A stretch of DNA of 64,000 nucleotides. It comes from Cloeon dipterum. Lineage: Eukaryota > Arthropoda > Insecta > Ephemeroptera > Baetidae. Shown piece by piece: positions 48,342-61,000 of the stretch. The stretch spans positions 42,181,681-42,245,680 of the forward strand of contig NC_088786.1 of NCBI RefSeq assembly GCF_949628265.1, written 5' to 3'. Under the pieces are notes generated by a model that saw only the letters and a list, made by a program, of their open reading frames with translations, was not told the origin of the DNA and ran no database searches. The position numbers were made by a program, and so were the translations under genes. Each line of letters starts with the position of its first letter. Within the stretch, counting starts at the first letter, position 1.

Positions 48342-50380
48342 TTCGCTCTCAACTGAAATGCGTGATTTTTGGGCAGTTTTGATTCCACTGCTCCGACACG
48401 ACTCGCTCTCATCGTCGGCTCAAACGGCGTTGTTGTTTCCTGTTTACCGCAGTTGCAACACACCGGGCTTTCAAAACGAGAGCACGAAACATTTTGCGTC
48501 AGCACGAGCAGTGTGTCACGCGTTCGCTGTGTGTTGTTAAAAGGTACAAAATATGAAAGAGAGAGGAAATTTCATGCAAATTGCGTCGCGTTTCACGTGC
48601 TGTTTTCAAAGCTCAACGCTTCTCTGTTTTCCTGCCATATTTTCCCACCCATTCCTATTCAATTGTAGGACATTAGAGCCGATTCACAGAGGTAAAACAT
48701 GGAGCTCCACGAACCATCTAAAGTATTTCTTGCCCCCATCCCCTTTCAACCCCATTGATTATAAAAACTTTAACATACTTCCTCTGTGGGCTAAAAAACA
48801 TTTTATCCTAAAAACTCTTCTAAATTAACATCCCGTCCCAAAAACAGAAATATATATTTGAAAATTAAATGGAAATTAGTATTAAAATCTAGAGGAATGA
48901 AATTTTGTAATTTTTCGAGGGGTTGAAGTATAAAAACTTAAGGGTGGAGGGTGAGCATGCACCCCTAAACCCTTCAGCCGGTTAGGGGAGGTCGATACGA
49001 GTTCAACGGTGGGTGGTTTTTGTAATTCTAATGATTGAAACCCGAGGCTTCGAGTTGAAAAATGTAGAAATTTGAAAAATTCCACTTTTTTTGGAGCATG
49101 GAATATTTTGGAAAAGTTCACGCATGGGACAGCATTAGAATACATTTTCTAATGTTCAAAATCATTTTAAAAATAGATTTAGATTTTTTTATTTTTAATG
49201 ATTTTGTGTTAACTCAATATTGGACCATTTTTCCTGCTGTGACGCTTGCAACTGGCAACCCCTTGCGGGGCCAAAATGAGTCATCGCACGAAAGGTTATC
49301 TTGCGGCCCGACACGTAACTCGATTCGTGCGCTCAGCACAGCAACAGCAGAGCAGCACACAACGGGAAAAGGAGCCGCGCCAGACACACGCCCGCGGTGA
49401 GTTAGCTCTCCTCCACTCATTTCTATTTGTCGGCGGATATTCAGACTAACCGATCTATATTTTCGGACAAAAAGCAGTGCCCCAAAATCCATTTTCCTGA
49501 ATTTTGCTGGTTAGGCCCTCTTTTTTAGCAAAGGAAATTAATTTCTTCCGGGGCGGTGAGAAAAATTATGAAAGTTTAATTGTAACAAGATAAAAAATAG
49601 TACTTCTGAAGTTATGAAATTTTTTTCTTTTTCAAAGATTGCAGAATTTCGAAAGGGAAATAATTTTGTTTTCTAACTCTTTGCAATGTGAAGCATTTAT
49701 TTTTCAAAATGTTTTAATTTCCTGCTTTTCCCAATTTCGTAAAAACCAGAAAAAACAGTAAAATAAAAATTGAAGAATATTTCTTTGATTTGTTTCAATC
49801 CTCGGTTCTCGAAATTAAATTTAAAAAAATAACAAAAATGCATGAAAACTCCAATTTAACAGAGTGTATGTACAATTTTATCTTTTTTGTGCAAACCTTT
49901 GACCTCTTTACTTTTCTTTTTTCAATCGCAATCGTCTGAGTTTTTTATTCGAACGATTCCGGTTGTGTGGTTTGACAAACAAATAAGTTATTCGACTCAC
50001 TAGAAGAGGGGGAAGGCTTTTTTCACACATTTAAAACAGAAAATTGGTCATCGGTGGGTTTAATTTTTTTATAGTTTTTAATTTGAAACTGTACGTTATT
50101 CGGTTTATAGACGTGGCGGTGTGGTGCAAGTGTTAGGAAAATTCGGGGTTTAAGTGGAGGCACGAAAGGGAAAGAGCGAAATTTTTCTATTTAATTTTTG
50201 TGGTGTGGTGCATTGCGCACAAGGAAAATTATGAATATTATTCGCGACTCATGCAAAACTTGCTCGACAAATTTTATCTGTGCACCGGGGTCCGGGTTAC
50301 GATCTGTGTTGCTTTCCGCCGGTCAGAAGTCAATAAATGGTGTCGAAATTTATAGTTTATTGAATAATCGACCATTTTGA
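48342..50380. other. Intergenic stretch upstream of the lectin-OBP gene, no gene seen
   Basis: It presumably contains the promoter of the minus-strand lectin-OBP gene, but no clear TATA box was found. No exon is supported. Confidence 0.4.
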
Positions 50381-50389
50381 GGCTGCGCA

Positions 50390-50520
50390 GTAAACTTGTG
50401 CGCATCTGAAGTACGCGCAGTTTGTTCCAATCACTTGTTTATCTCACAGGGAGTCTGAAACGCATCACTGCGCATGCGTGACCCAAATTAAAACCTTCTG
50501 CGCAGTCGTAATTCTCACCG
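50390..50520. promoter_or_regulatory. Cluster of TGCGCA / GCGCATGCG motifs upstream of the Yellow-family gene
   Basis: GGCTGCGCAGTA, TGTGCGCATC, ACGCGCAGTT, CTGCGCATGCGTGA and CTGCGCAGTCG fall within about 130 bp. The core resembles the palindromic NRF-1/Ewg site TGCGCATGCGCA. A regulatory role is inference, and a simple repeat is the alternative. Confidence 0.35.
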
Positions 50521-50762
50521 GGGGTCGGGTTCCGATCTGTGTTGATTCTCGCAGGTCAGGAGTCAATATGACGTCGAAATAATGGAGGCCAATCAGGAGC
50601 GTCAAAAAATGGGGCGTGCCGACCTAATTTTGACCGCGTATTTTGTTTCGCAACAACTTCGGCAGAATTTCGCTCCTTGCACCAAAATCTCATTCCCCGC
50701 CATTTTGTCCCCACCACAAAGATATTTCACTGCTTCATTCTCGTGCATCGAAATGCGTGTAG

Positions 50763-50771
50763 ATATAAAAG
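50763..50771 (+). promoter_or_regulatory. TATA box of the Yellow-family gene
   Basis: ATATAAAAG lies 86-94 bp before the start codon at 50857. This leaves room for a transcription start near 50795 and a short leader. No other TATA-like site lies closer. Confidence 0.55.
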
Positions 50772-50856
50772 CCCTCTCCCACTCTTCTCACTATGTTCCG
50801 AATTTTCTCTAAATTTTACAATTCTTTTTGTGAACAGTTTGGAACAGGCTGGAAGC

Positions 50857-52790
50857 ATGACGACTCCGTTCCTCGTCGCCAGCATTTTCTTGCTCGGCCT
50901 TTCGTCCCTGACCACGGCCGCCAACTTCACTCAAGTCTTTGAGTCGAATGAAATAATAGACTTCGAGTGGCCGTCGGAGGAAATCAAGTCACAGGTCTTG
51001 GAAGATGGAACTTTCAAGCCAGAACATATGTATCCTATTTTCATGGCTGTCTACGGAACAAGGATCTTCTTCAGCCTGTACAAAATTCGCCCAGGCACTC
51101 CGGTGACTCTGGTGTCCTTGCCGACCAGCAACGCGTCCTCTGCACCCCCGAAGCTCACTCCGTTCCCTTCGTGGGACATGCATGTGAGTGGTAGAAAATA
51201 TATTATGCTATTTGTTGTACCTTTTAATGAGGAACGTTTTCCTGAAACTACAAAGGACACATATATATTTAAATATATAAGTTGCAGATTTATGCCAATG
51301 GTTGGTTGCGTAAAAATCGTAAAAATAAAAAATTTTGAGGTTGACCCTGTTTTAAACAATTCCTCCATTTGCAGAAAACAGGAGACTGCAACAAAATTGA
51401 AGAAGCAAAAGGGCTGGAAGTGGATTCTGTTGGAAGGCTGTGGGTGCTCGATGAGGGTAGCTACAATTGCAATTGCAAAATTTGGACCATCGACTTGATC
51501 AAGAACGACCATCACACCAAACTTATTCACCGGTTTTCTTTTCTCCATTCCTTGCATGACTTGGTTCTTGACGAAACGCCCAACGGAACCTTTGCCTACA
51601 TCGCGCGGAGGTATGACTTCAACATTGTCGTGTTTAGTCTGGAGAGAAACCAGTCTTGGATTGTGGACACGCCAGGAAAAAGGGTTAATTCCATTGCCCT
51701 GTCCCCTAAGAATCAGGAAGCGAGAACGCTCTACCTCTACGAACCCTTCTCAAAAGAACTGAATTCGATTTCCGTTGCTGAAGTCCGCAAAGGAACTCGA
51801 ACTGCAAATCCGAAAGCAATCGGAAACTGGAGTGCAGAGACTTACAGAATGCTGATGGACAACCGCGGGACCATATACGCCACCTTTTGGGGAAGAAACT
51901 TCATAAACTCTTGGAATACTTCCCAACCGTTTGAGGTGCAGCGTTTTTATGAGGTATATAACATTTGAGGACGCAGAATAAATAAAATTGATCTCTTTTT
52001 TCGGGTATATTGTGACCAAAAGTTAATATTTTGTCCAGTGCAATGTTTCACGATCTGACCGTTCAATGATAAATATTTTCAATAATTTGAGAGCCAAAAA
52101 GAGCTAGTTTGAGGGGATGGATTTGGGAAAATGGGAAATGGTAGTTTCTTGTTTCAAATTTTAAAATATCACATATTTTCGTTCAATTGAATAAAATTTG
52201 TTGGATTGTTTTATTTTAAAAACAGGGAAATTTCTTAGTTGGAGCCAGGAATTAAAAAAAACGGGCAATTAATGTTGCAGTTAATTGCGAAAGGAAAAAA
52301 CGCGCTTGTTTCATTTGAATTTAACACGGTCTCAAACACTTTTCCTGCATTTTCCAATGAAGTACCAAATTTCGGCTGTATATCTATGGTTATCTGGTTA
52401 ATTTATTAGTTATTGAGTCGGTGCATTTTGCTTGGTTTTAGGACGCCGGACTGGAATTAGATTTTGATCAATTCGCGTTTACTTTTGCCTTGGACCAAAG
52501 TGAAACTCTTTGGATGACGGTGTTAGATTGGAACAGACAGCCGAAATACAGGCTTTTGAAGGCTGCGGTCGGCGCAAAATCGTACATCTTCGAGGCCTCA
52601 CAAGGTAAGTTTCCTCTGTCCCTTGAAATCATTTTAAAAATAATGAAAAATGTCAATTTTCTTCATAATAAAGTACACCTCGTAAGCATATATTTTTTTA
52701 AATTTTAATATAATTTTTATCTGTTCATTCACGTTTGTAGTCCTAAAAAAGCAAAGAGTACAGCGCAATAGTGACGTCAAAATGTTATAG
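50857..52790 (+). CDS. Yellow / major royal jelly protein family, secreted (372 aa)
   Basis: Four phase-consistent exons: 50857-51183, 51375-51953, 52442-52604 and 52741-52790. An N-terminal signal peptide (ATG, then a hydrophobic SIFLLGLSSLTTAA) precedes a Yellow/MRJP domain. Family motifs seen are IDFEWPSEE, GTPVTLVSL, LTPFPSWDMH, the cysteine in GDC, VDSVGRLWVLDEGS, LHDLVLDE and FAYIARR. Yellow proteins are secreted beta-propellers used in cuticle colour, amine binding or other extracellular roles. The specific function here is unknown. The protein is somewhat short for the family and ends in a basic tail from a 50-bp final exon, which is the least certain exon. Confidence 0.85.
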
Positions 52791-53737
52791 TATTAATTAG
52801 CAAATAAATATTTTAATTATTATAAAAAGTTACCATTTTCAATTGTACTCTTTTGCTAACAGTCTAGTATACATATTTTTATTAATTACATCAATAAAAT
52901 TGTCCAATAATCGTCTCTCTGCGCTCATTCTTTTTTATTTTCATCTTTATTGAGACGTACGCAAACCTATTTTAATTCACGATTTGCACGTCAGTTTCAG
53001 AATAGACGGTGCGATCGGCGGAAAGGAAAATGTTGCGGAATACTGATCGACTCGAGCGTATATTCTACGTTTACCTCATGGCTGTGGCTATTTCGTAGTT
53101 TTACTAGCGTGTTAAAAACCATTTTCGGTTCAAATGACGAGGTTAATTTTTGGATTTTCTAAGAAATGTGTAGTTTCTCGATTAATATTCACGAAAGAAA
53201 AGAAATCTTCCGTAAGGTCATGTCAGACGTCAAGGACATCGTCTACAAAATTGCTTACCTCCTCGATTCATTGCGATCAAGAGTTTTTGTAATGGTTAAT
53301 AAATGTTCAGGCTTCAAAGTTTCCTGGTTTGTATTTTTTCAAATTTACAAATTCATTTTTTTTTTGCAACAAATCGACCAAACTGTCATTTTCAACCCCT
53401 GATAAAACAGCCCCTAGGTCATCTAAAGGGATGAAGATTTTCAGGAATGTTGAACTCTAGCCTGGCATCAAGTCCAGAAAATTCAGGACGAATCTGACGC
53501 AATCTTAAATGGAAAATCTCGTTCCAAAAATCCCAAAAAATCATTTTTTCACGTTAAGAAGCGGTGCGCCTGCTAAAGTTGCAACTATGCAACCGGCAAG
53601 ACACGCGCAAAGCTTTTTTATTTCTTATCTAATCAGCGAATAATCATGCTTACTCGAGAAATAAATAATAAAGTTGATAGAAAAAATAATACGCATATCT
53701 TGTAGATTATTGAAACAATTGAATTAAAACATTTATT
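52791..53737. other. Intergenic stretch, no gene seen
   Basis: AT-rich. Open frames here are short, lack domains and have no phase-consistent partners. Confidence 0.45.
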
Positions 53738-54490
53738 TTAATAACAGTATTGAGGCAGTTGGCAGATGAAGCGGTGGGTGTCGGAGCAGCTGTAGTCCCT
53801 CAGCTTCTCGTTGGCCTGGTTGTTGACGTGGACGCACACGTTTTTCGCCTTGTTGACGAAGTTGGGGTCTCCGCCGGACCAGAGGACGCTGTTTTTGGCC
53901 AGCAACTCGCCGTCGCCCCACCAGAACTTGCCCGACGAGCGGCCGCCGTCCGACGCCGCCATCGCCCACACCCACCAGTTCGCGTCTAAAATTAAAAAAT
54001 TAATAAATAAAAATTAATTTGAGAATTTTTTACTCACGGCTCGTGACCTTCCTGGTTTCCTCGAAGAAAAGCGCGAGTTCTTCCACGGTCTTCGGCGCTG
54101 CCAGGTGCATTTTGTTGGTTTCGCAGAACCTTCTCGCTTCGTACCAATCCACCTGAGGAATTTAAAATTTATATTAGGCGTGTTTAAGGTTAATAAAATA
54201 AAAACCCACTTCAAAAGCGGAGAAATAGTATTTCTTGCCGTTCGCCAAAGAGGTCAAATTCAGTGCTAAATTTTTAAAATAGATTTTAAGCGAGGATTGC
54301 AATTTAAATTAATATTTACTCACGATTTGGTTCGCATTGCAGTCTTTTAACCAGCTGCAAGATTGATTACGATTATTTTTATTTAAAAATAAATGTGTGA
54401 TTTAATTTAATTTACCAGTGAAACATTCAGATTCGTGTCTGCAGACGCAGACACAATTCCCAAAAACAGAACAGAGAAGAGAATCCGCAT
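53738..54490 (-). CDS. Small secreted C-type lectin (174 aa)
   Basis: Five phase-consistent minus-strand coding exons: 54416-54490, 54324-54354, 54210-54265, 54038-54152 and 53738-53985. The start MRILFSVLFLGIVSASA is a signal peptide. The rest is a single C-type lectin domain: LANGKKYYFSAFEVDWYEAR, RFCETNKMHLA, FWWGDGELL and the closing cysteines of KNVCVHV, YSCSDTH and FICQL. It has no clear EPN or QPD sugar-binding motif, so calcium-dependent sugar binding is doubtful. A probable 5' non-coding exon begins at 54551, spliced from a GTAAGT donor to the acceptor before 54497. Confidence 0.85.
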
Positions 54491-54600
54491 TGTTAAACTG
54501 TGGAAATTTTAAATTAAATATTCTGAGAAAAAATACAATGGAGAACTTACCAAGAAAGCAGCAGATGACAAAATGATTATTTGTATCGGCGTCTCTGCCT

Positions 54601-54608
54601 TTTTATCG
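54601..54608 (-). promoter_or_regulatory. TATA-like box of the small C-type lectin
   Basis: On the minus strand GATAAAAAGG lies about 25-30 bp upstream of the inferred start of the 5' non-coding exon at 54551 and upward. Confidence 0.45.
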
Positions 54609-55088
54609 CTTGAGTCGGAATAAATAATAAAGATAAAAGGCCTATAAATAAACTTGACCTTTTCCCCATGCGATCCTCGTCGCTTTGAGCTTGTTTATTT
54701 ATCTCAATCTTTAACCAACAAGCCCTAATAAATAAATTTCACGAGCTTTTCTTTGGCAATTCGCTTAAAACAAATTTAGGAAGTTCCAACTCTTGAAAAG
54801 GGGGCGTGGCATTTTATTTAGACGGTCCAAGGAATTTTCCCACAATTTTAATTTTGCTATTTTGGTAAAAGAACGATTTCATTTTATTTCGACAACACAA
54901 CAGACCTTGAACTGGAAAGAATATCCACGATAACATTCGACCTAAATAATTCAGCGCTGTTTTTGTTGTTTAGTAAATAAGAAAATATAGGTCACCGAAA
55001 ATAAAATCAATAAAAAAATAATTTCAACATTTTATTAACAATATAAAGCATTTCTTTCAACTATATAATATCCCTGAAAATTTATAAT

Positions 55089-58000
55089 TTATTTCGAGCT
55101 GAGAATAGACGACGCGAAGATTTGCTGCATGATCTGCGGAATCTTCTTCAGGTCCAGGCACACGAAGGCTCGACCTGACGGCAGTTTCTCAGTCAACCTA
55201 CGAGCAAAAATCAATAAAAAAGACGGAAAAAACTTTGTGCGCATGCGCGAAGAGCTTAAAAAAAGATTACTGCGCATGAGCACGGTTAGAATAATAATTA
55301 CCTGTCGGCCTGGTTGCCGAGCGACCCGATGAAGATGGCGTAGGCGTTGACGTTGGGGTGGGAGGTGAGCACGCGCGCGAATCGCTCCGGCGGAATGCCG
55401 TAGCGCTCCAGATTGGCGTCCGACAGCACGACGACGAACGCCTCGTCGCAGTCCTCCTTGGCCAGCGCCTCCACGGCCACGCTCGTCGCCTCCAGCGTGT
55501 GGTCGCCCGACATGCAGAATTGCGCATGCGCGTGCATCGTCTGACAGGAAAAAGAGAAAATTTTAGAGTTAAAATCGTATTATCAAACGGTTCTTTGTAA
55601 CTGCGCATGCGCAGTAGGGATGGGACTTAACTAGGCAAACGCAGAAGAATTTTAAAAGCCAATTAAATGCGCAGAACGAAGATAATCGTCATTACGCATG
55701 CGCAGAACGGTTTTTTAAAAGATAGGCAAGCGCAGAAGGGCTCCAAAAGCAAATTAAATGCGCAGTGAGGATAAACCGACTCTTCGCCTGCGCAGTGGTA
55801 ATAATCATGCGCCCTAGTACCGTCCGAACATCCTACGCATGCGCAAAAAAGAATCCGAGCACCAAATAACGAAATTCACGTACCTTGATGAGGTCGAGGC
55901 GTTGCTTGTTGTCGGTGGGCGGCGAGCTTTTGTCCACGAAGCGCAGGTCGCAGCTCTCGCCCGAGTGTCCGACGATGTCGTACTGGAACTTGTCCTCGTG
56001 GCCCTCGAAGGCCTCCATCATGAGCGTGGCGGCCTCCATGACCCTGTCGAGGCGTCCGTCGTAGCTGTTGAAGCGGTACATGCTTCCGGACACGTCCACC
56101 ACCAGCTTCAGACGCTTTGGCTTCAGCTGCGGCGCCCCCAGCTCCGGCTCTCGCTCCGCGCGCCGCCGGTAGATGCCCTTCTCACCAGTCAACCCTGAGA
56201 AAAGGTTCGATAATTCACTTCGAACGACGCAAAGGAATAAAAACCGACCTTCGATGAGCTTGGCGTCGTCTAGTTCGCCTGTGGTCTGGTGGCGGAGCCA
56301 CTGTCTCTCCTTAGCCTTGGCCTGAAGGCTGCTCAGGATGACCCTGAGGGCCCTGACCTCCCGGTGCACCGCCTCCGAGTACTGGGCGTACAGCTGGGCG
56401 TCGTACTCGCTCATCCGGATTTGCCGGAGACGCTCCTCGAATGCCTTCCGCCCCATTTCCCGGGCTGCGCGCTTCACGTGCTCAGGTACCGCGTCCTTCT
56501 CCTCCTGACTCACCTGAAAATCCGATTAAAAAGTTCAAAATTTAGAGGGGAGAGCGTAAAAAGGGTCAAATACGCTCAAAATTCTAATAATTTTTTTTTT
56601 ATTTTTAATTCTACACATTTTTAAATAAAACTCAGGGTAATTTACCTGGTAGACGTTGTGCCCTGCGTCGAGCCTGTAGGGTCCGCCCTTTCCGCCGAGC
56701 CCGGCGGTGTCCCTGCCGCCGGTGCCGCCGGCCCAGGTGTTTCCGCCAACGTGCGGGTCGTTGGTGGGGTCGACCTTGCCATATTTGGGCCCTGAGACGG
56801 ACCTGCCGCTCGGCTGCTCGATGGTCAGCTGCAGGTTGCTCGGATCGCCGCCGAGCGCGCGGCGCCACTCTCCGAGCGCCCTTTCCAGCCCGGCGACGCC
56901 CGTCTCCCAGAAGCGCACCGTGCCGCCGGCGTCCACGGACGCCAGGCCCTCGCCGCTCGTGCCGCACACCTGCACCGGCACCTCCAGAGTGTCCAACAGC
57001 CACGCCGTGTACGGCGACACCGTTCGAGGCCTGCACAAGAACGATTTATTAAAATATTTTCTTGAGGCCTGCAGAACGGTGCAGACCGCATAAATAAATC
57101 AGTCCGGGGACGAATGCCAGGTCACGTGACCTGAGGAAGGTCGGTGAAGCGCGAGGGTAAAAAATTGATAGCGAGTAACCCGAAATATGCTTAAAATTAG
57201 TGAAAAAGAATTAATAACCGGCCTCGGAGCGGATCTCAGGTCGCGAGGTACCCTGAAAAAGGTCACAAGGGTACCGCACGTTCAAGCCGAACCAAATACC
57301 TATCTGATGAGGGGTCGTAGTCGTGAATAGGACGAACGGTCGAATTTAGATAAAAATAAAACCATTTTCGGCTGTGCACTTTCCGAGGCAGAAGGAGGGC
57401 AAAAAAAAATTAATTTTAATTTTTCTATGGGCGAGAATAATCTGAAAATCGGTATCCAGACTGGCGTTGGACCTGCGCGTGCGTTGGAGTTGGTAAGACC
57501 CTTCAAGTTTCCTCCGTTCGGAAAAAAAATATTTAATTTCAGATTTCCAACGTAATCCTAATGGAGAATTAAAAAAAAAAACACGTTTTTCAAACTTCAA
57601 AATCGATCTCCTCTTAGAATTTTTATCGGATCGGCTCGAATTTTGTCTCAAAATGTTTCCAGATAAATTCCGCGTCGATTTACCGAGCGGTTTGTTGGAT
57701 TTTTCCCCAAGCGCGAGATATATGGTATCCGGAAGGCGGAAGGCTTTGTAAGAACCGATACTTTGACTGTTTAAAACCTATTAATTAAACGATTTGGATA
57801 AAACTTTCACACAACTTGGATTATCTAATGCCTTGCTCAGACGGCTATAAGCGGCATATCCGTGAAAATCCATTTCCCAGATATAACTTTTAAAATTATT
57901 GATTTTTCCAAAATATTGGCAGATAAAAATTATTTTAAAATTCTAAAAATGGTCCTATTTTGGAAAACCGTTCATGGGCAAATGTGCCCCACCGAGGGGT

Positions 58001-61000
58001 ATCGATTGGTACCTGAATCTTTACCGTGCGGCCCATAGGGCCCCGTCTGGGCCCCAAAAACCAAAATTGGCTAGTGTCACACATTGCATTTTTCGACTTT
58101 AAAAATTAATTACTCGGCTCCCATGGGTCGTAGAGTAAAAATCCAAAGTTAATGAGACTCGCCGTTAAATTTCGCGTTGAATGAATCCAAATGCCACCTT
58201 ATAAATATGCACTATTAATTTTTTAAATTCACCCTCGGGCTGATTTAAATTTATGACTTGAACATCCTGACTTACTCTGGAACAGGGATGTATCTGAGCT
58301 TTTTGAAGAGCAAATCTGCGACTTCAATGAAGGCAGCAGGGCTTCCAGCACCCTTGACGCCGGCAGAAGGGCGGATGTCCGCAGGCACCTGCCACCTGGC
58401 CACCGGCCGCACCACCTGACCGCTTTTTGGCAAGAAAATTGGCTTCTCCGGACCCTCCTAAATACCACAAAATAATTTTTTATTAATTAATTAAAATAAA
58501 ATGTGTTACCCTTGAAGAGGAGCGTCGAGATGCCCCTGGTGGCACGTAATTCGACTTGGTTTTGGGCCAAAGGAAAATCTCCGTCTCGGCAAGGTCCGGA
58601 AGACCGACGGCCAAAGCGGCGTGGGCGTCGCGAGAGGCGAGCAGGCGATTGGGCGCCGTCACCTGTTTGCCGAGCACCTTTCCTAGGGTAAAAGGCGTCA
58701 ACTCCACGCTCGCGACGCCGCTGATTGGGCCGAGAGCTGCGACACCGCCCTCCTCCACCAGACGACGCAACTGGCTCGGACACGCGTCTTCAGGGCGAGT
58801 TTTCTCCATTATGTATTTGCTGTGAACATTTTTTTTAATGAGACGGCGAAATTTAATCACCTGAGAAAGGTCGGTGACACGCAAGGATGAAAAATCGCCA
58901 AATGTGCTCGAAAATACTGAAATGATCATTAAAAACCGGCCTGGGAGTGAATCTCAGGTCAGATTACCCTGAAAAAAGGTCGTCAGGGTATCCCAGGTAA
59001 AAGCCCAATTTATAACCTGTCTGATGAGGGGTCGTGGTCGACGATCGGACATACGGCTGAATTTTAATAAAAATAAATCGATTTTTTTGAAAATTTCATT
59101 TTTTTTAAAAATTGATTGAAAAAAATTCGTTAAAAATCTAAAAATGGTCCGATTGTGGAAAACCAAACATGGGCAGACGTGGTTTAACAAGGGGCATCGA
59201 TTAGTGCCCGAATATGAAACGTCCGGCCCATAGGGTCCCGCCTGGGCCCCGAAAATAAAAATTTGAAATGTCACAAAATTCGCGTTTTTGGAATTTAAAA
59301 ATTAATAACTCTACTGCTATGGGTCGTAAAGTGGAAAACCAAACTTTATCTGACTCCCCGTAAAATTCTACGTTCTTTAAGCCCTTTTTCCACCCCCGCC
59401 GCTGCCCCATAAATTTTAATTTTTTTAATTTTTTAAAAAAAATTTATATATATTTAACTATGTGTAGAGTAATTATTAATTTACTTTCTCCTGGTGTCCT
59501 CGAGGAGCCACCTGTCCTCAGCGACAAGGTGCAGGTCCTGAAGGTCAAAGGGCAGCTGCATCGATTGGACAGCAAGTCCTTCGACGTCCAGCACCTCCAT
59601 TTTGTTGCCGCCGGCCTCAAAAAGAACCTGCAGAGCCACCAATTTCTTAGAATCGATTATTTTTGGTAAGTAATTGGGACTAACGGTCCAGTTTTTGTTG
59701 GCGAAGTCGTTCTTCATGCGCCACCGCACCGCCGAGCGGCCCAGAAAGGACTGCGAGATTTTCCCGGCCGTCTCGGTCACGTTCGTCCTGAGCATGATTT
59801 GGCTCGCTTCTTTCGTCTCCGGACACACGATCACTACTTTGTTGTTCTAGGGTTGAACTAATTATAAAATAATAATTTTTGTTGAATAAAATGTTACGTT
59901 TTCGTCATGGATGAGGAGGCAGCCGTGCAGTTTTCCGCCGAGGCTGGCCATGCTGTAATTCGGGAAAATTCCCCTGGTCGATTCGAGCAGTTTCCTCAAT
60001 TCTAGCTGCTGCACCCGCTCCTCGGAGCTGTTCACCGAGAACAAACTGGCCGGATTGGCCACCAGCACGTGCAGAGTGTCTTTGCTCGGGTCCTCGCTCT
60101 CAGGGTCTATTTAAAATTTAATTATTTTTATTTAATTTAATTTAAAATATTTGGACCAACCCATGGTGACGGCGGCGCCGGCAACGACGTTCGGCTCGAC
60201 GAGCGGCAGCGAAAAGTAAAACTGCTGCTCGGTGAAGCTGCTCGAGCGGGCCTCCACCCTGTCCAGCAGGTGCGAGTGCGTCTCCACCCTGACGCCACCC
60301 TGCAAGACTCACTGATAACCAAATTTTATGCAATAATTAATCTCACTTTTAGCTTGACGCTGCGTTCCGAGACCTCGAGCACGTCAGGTTCTCCGAATTT
60401 CGTCTTCCAGTGTCCGGCCATCTTGAGCGCGGGTAAAGGGTATCTGCAAAGGACAGGGAATGGTAAATAAAACTCTGTTTATTTCGCAAAAATGTCTGTA
60501 TTTTTTAATTTTAAAATAACAAACAACAATTAAAGGAAAGCAGCGAGTTTTACTCTTTTCCGAGGGCGACGTTGCTCGGTTTGGTTCCGATCGGGATTCC
60601 GTGTTTGTGCAGGGTGTTGACCAACACCTCCTTCGCTTCCTGGCTGTACGAGTCGAAGTCGAACACGTTCCGCACCACACTGGCAATGCCCTCCTCAGGG
60701 AATTTCTAAAAATTTCAATTTAATTTTAATTTTGAAAAATTAATAAACAAATTTCTCTCACCTGTAAATGCTTGACGACATTGACGACCTCCCTGGTGGA
60801 GTAAGGGTACTGAACAAGGCCCTGATCGGCCATGGCCCTGAGCTCGGAGAAGGCCCTGACGAGCTTGAGCACAACCTGCTCAGGTACGTCAGGTCCGTAG
60901 TTCTTGAGCAGGGCAATTTCAGACGCCTGGCTCGGATTGTCGACTGCGTGGCAGCTGAAGAGGTCACCTGGAGCCCAAACCAAAGGTTAACTCAGGTCGG

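Noticed and set aside
52950-53402. Open frames between the Yellow-family gene and the small lectin
   Set aside because: Short, AT-rich and without domains. They do not extend the Yellow gene, whose last exon ends at 52790.
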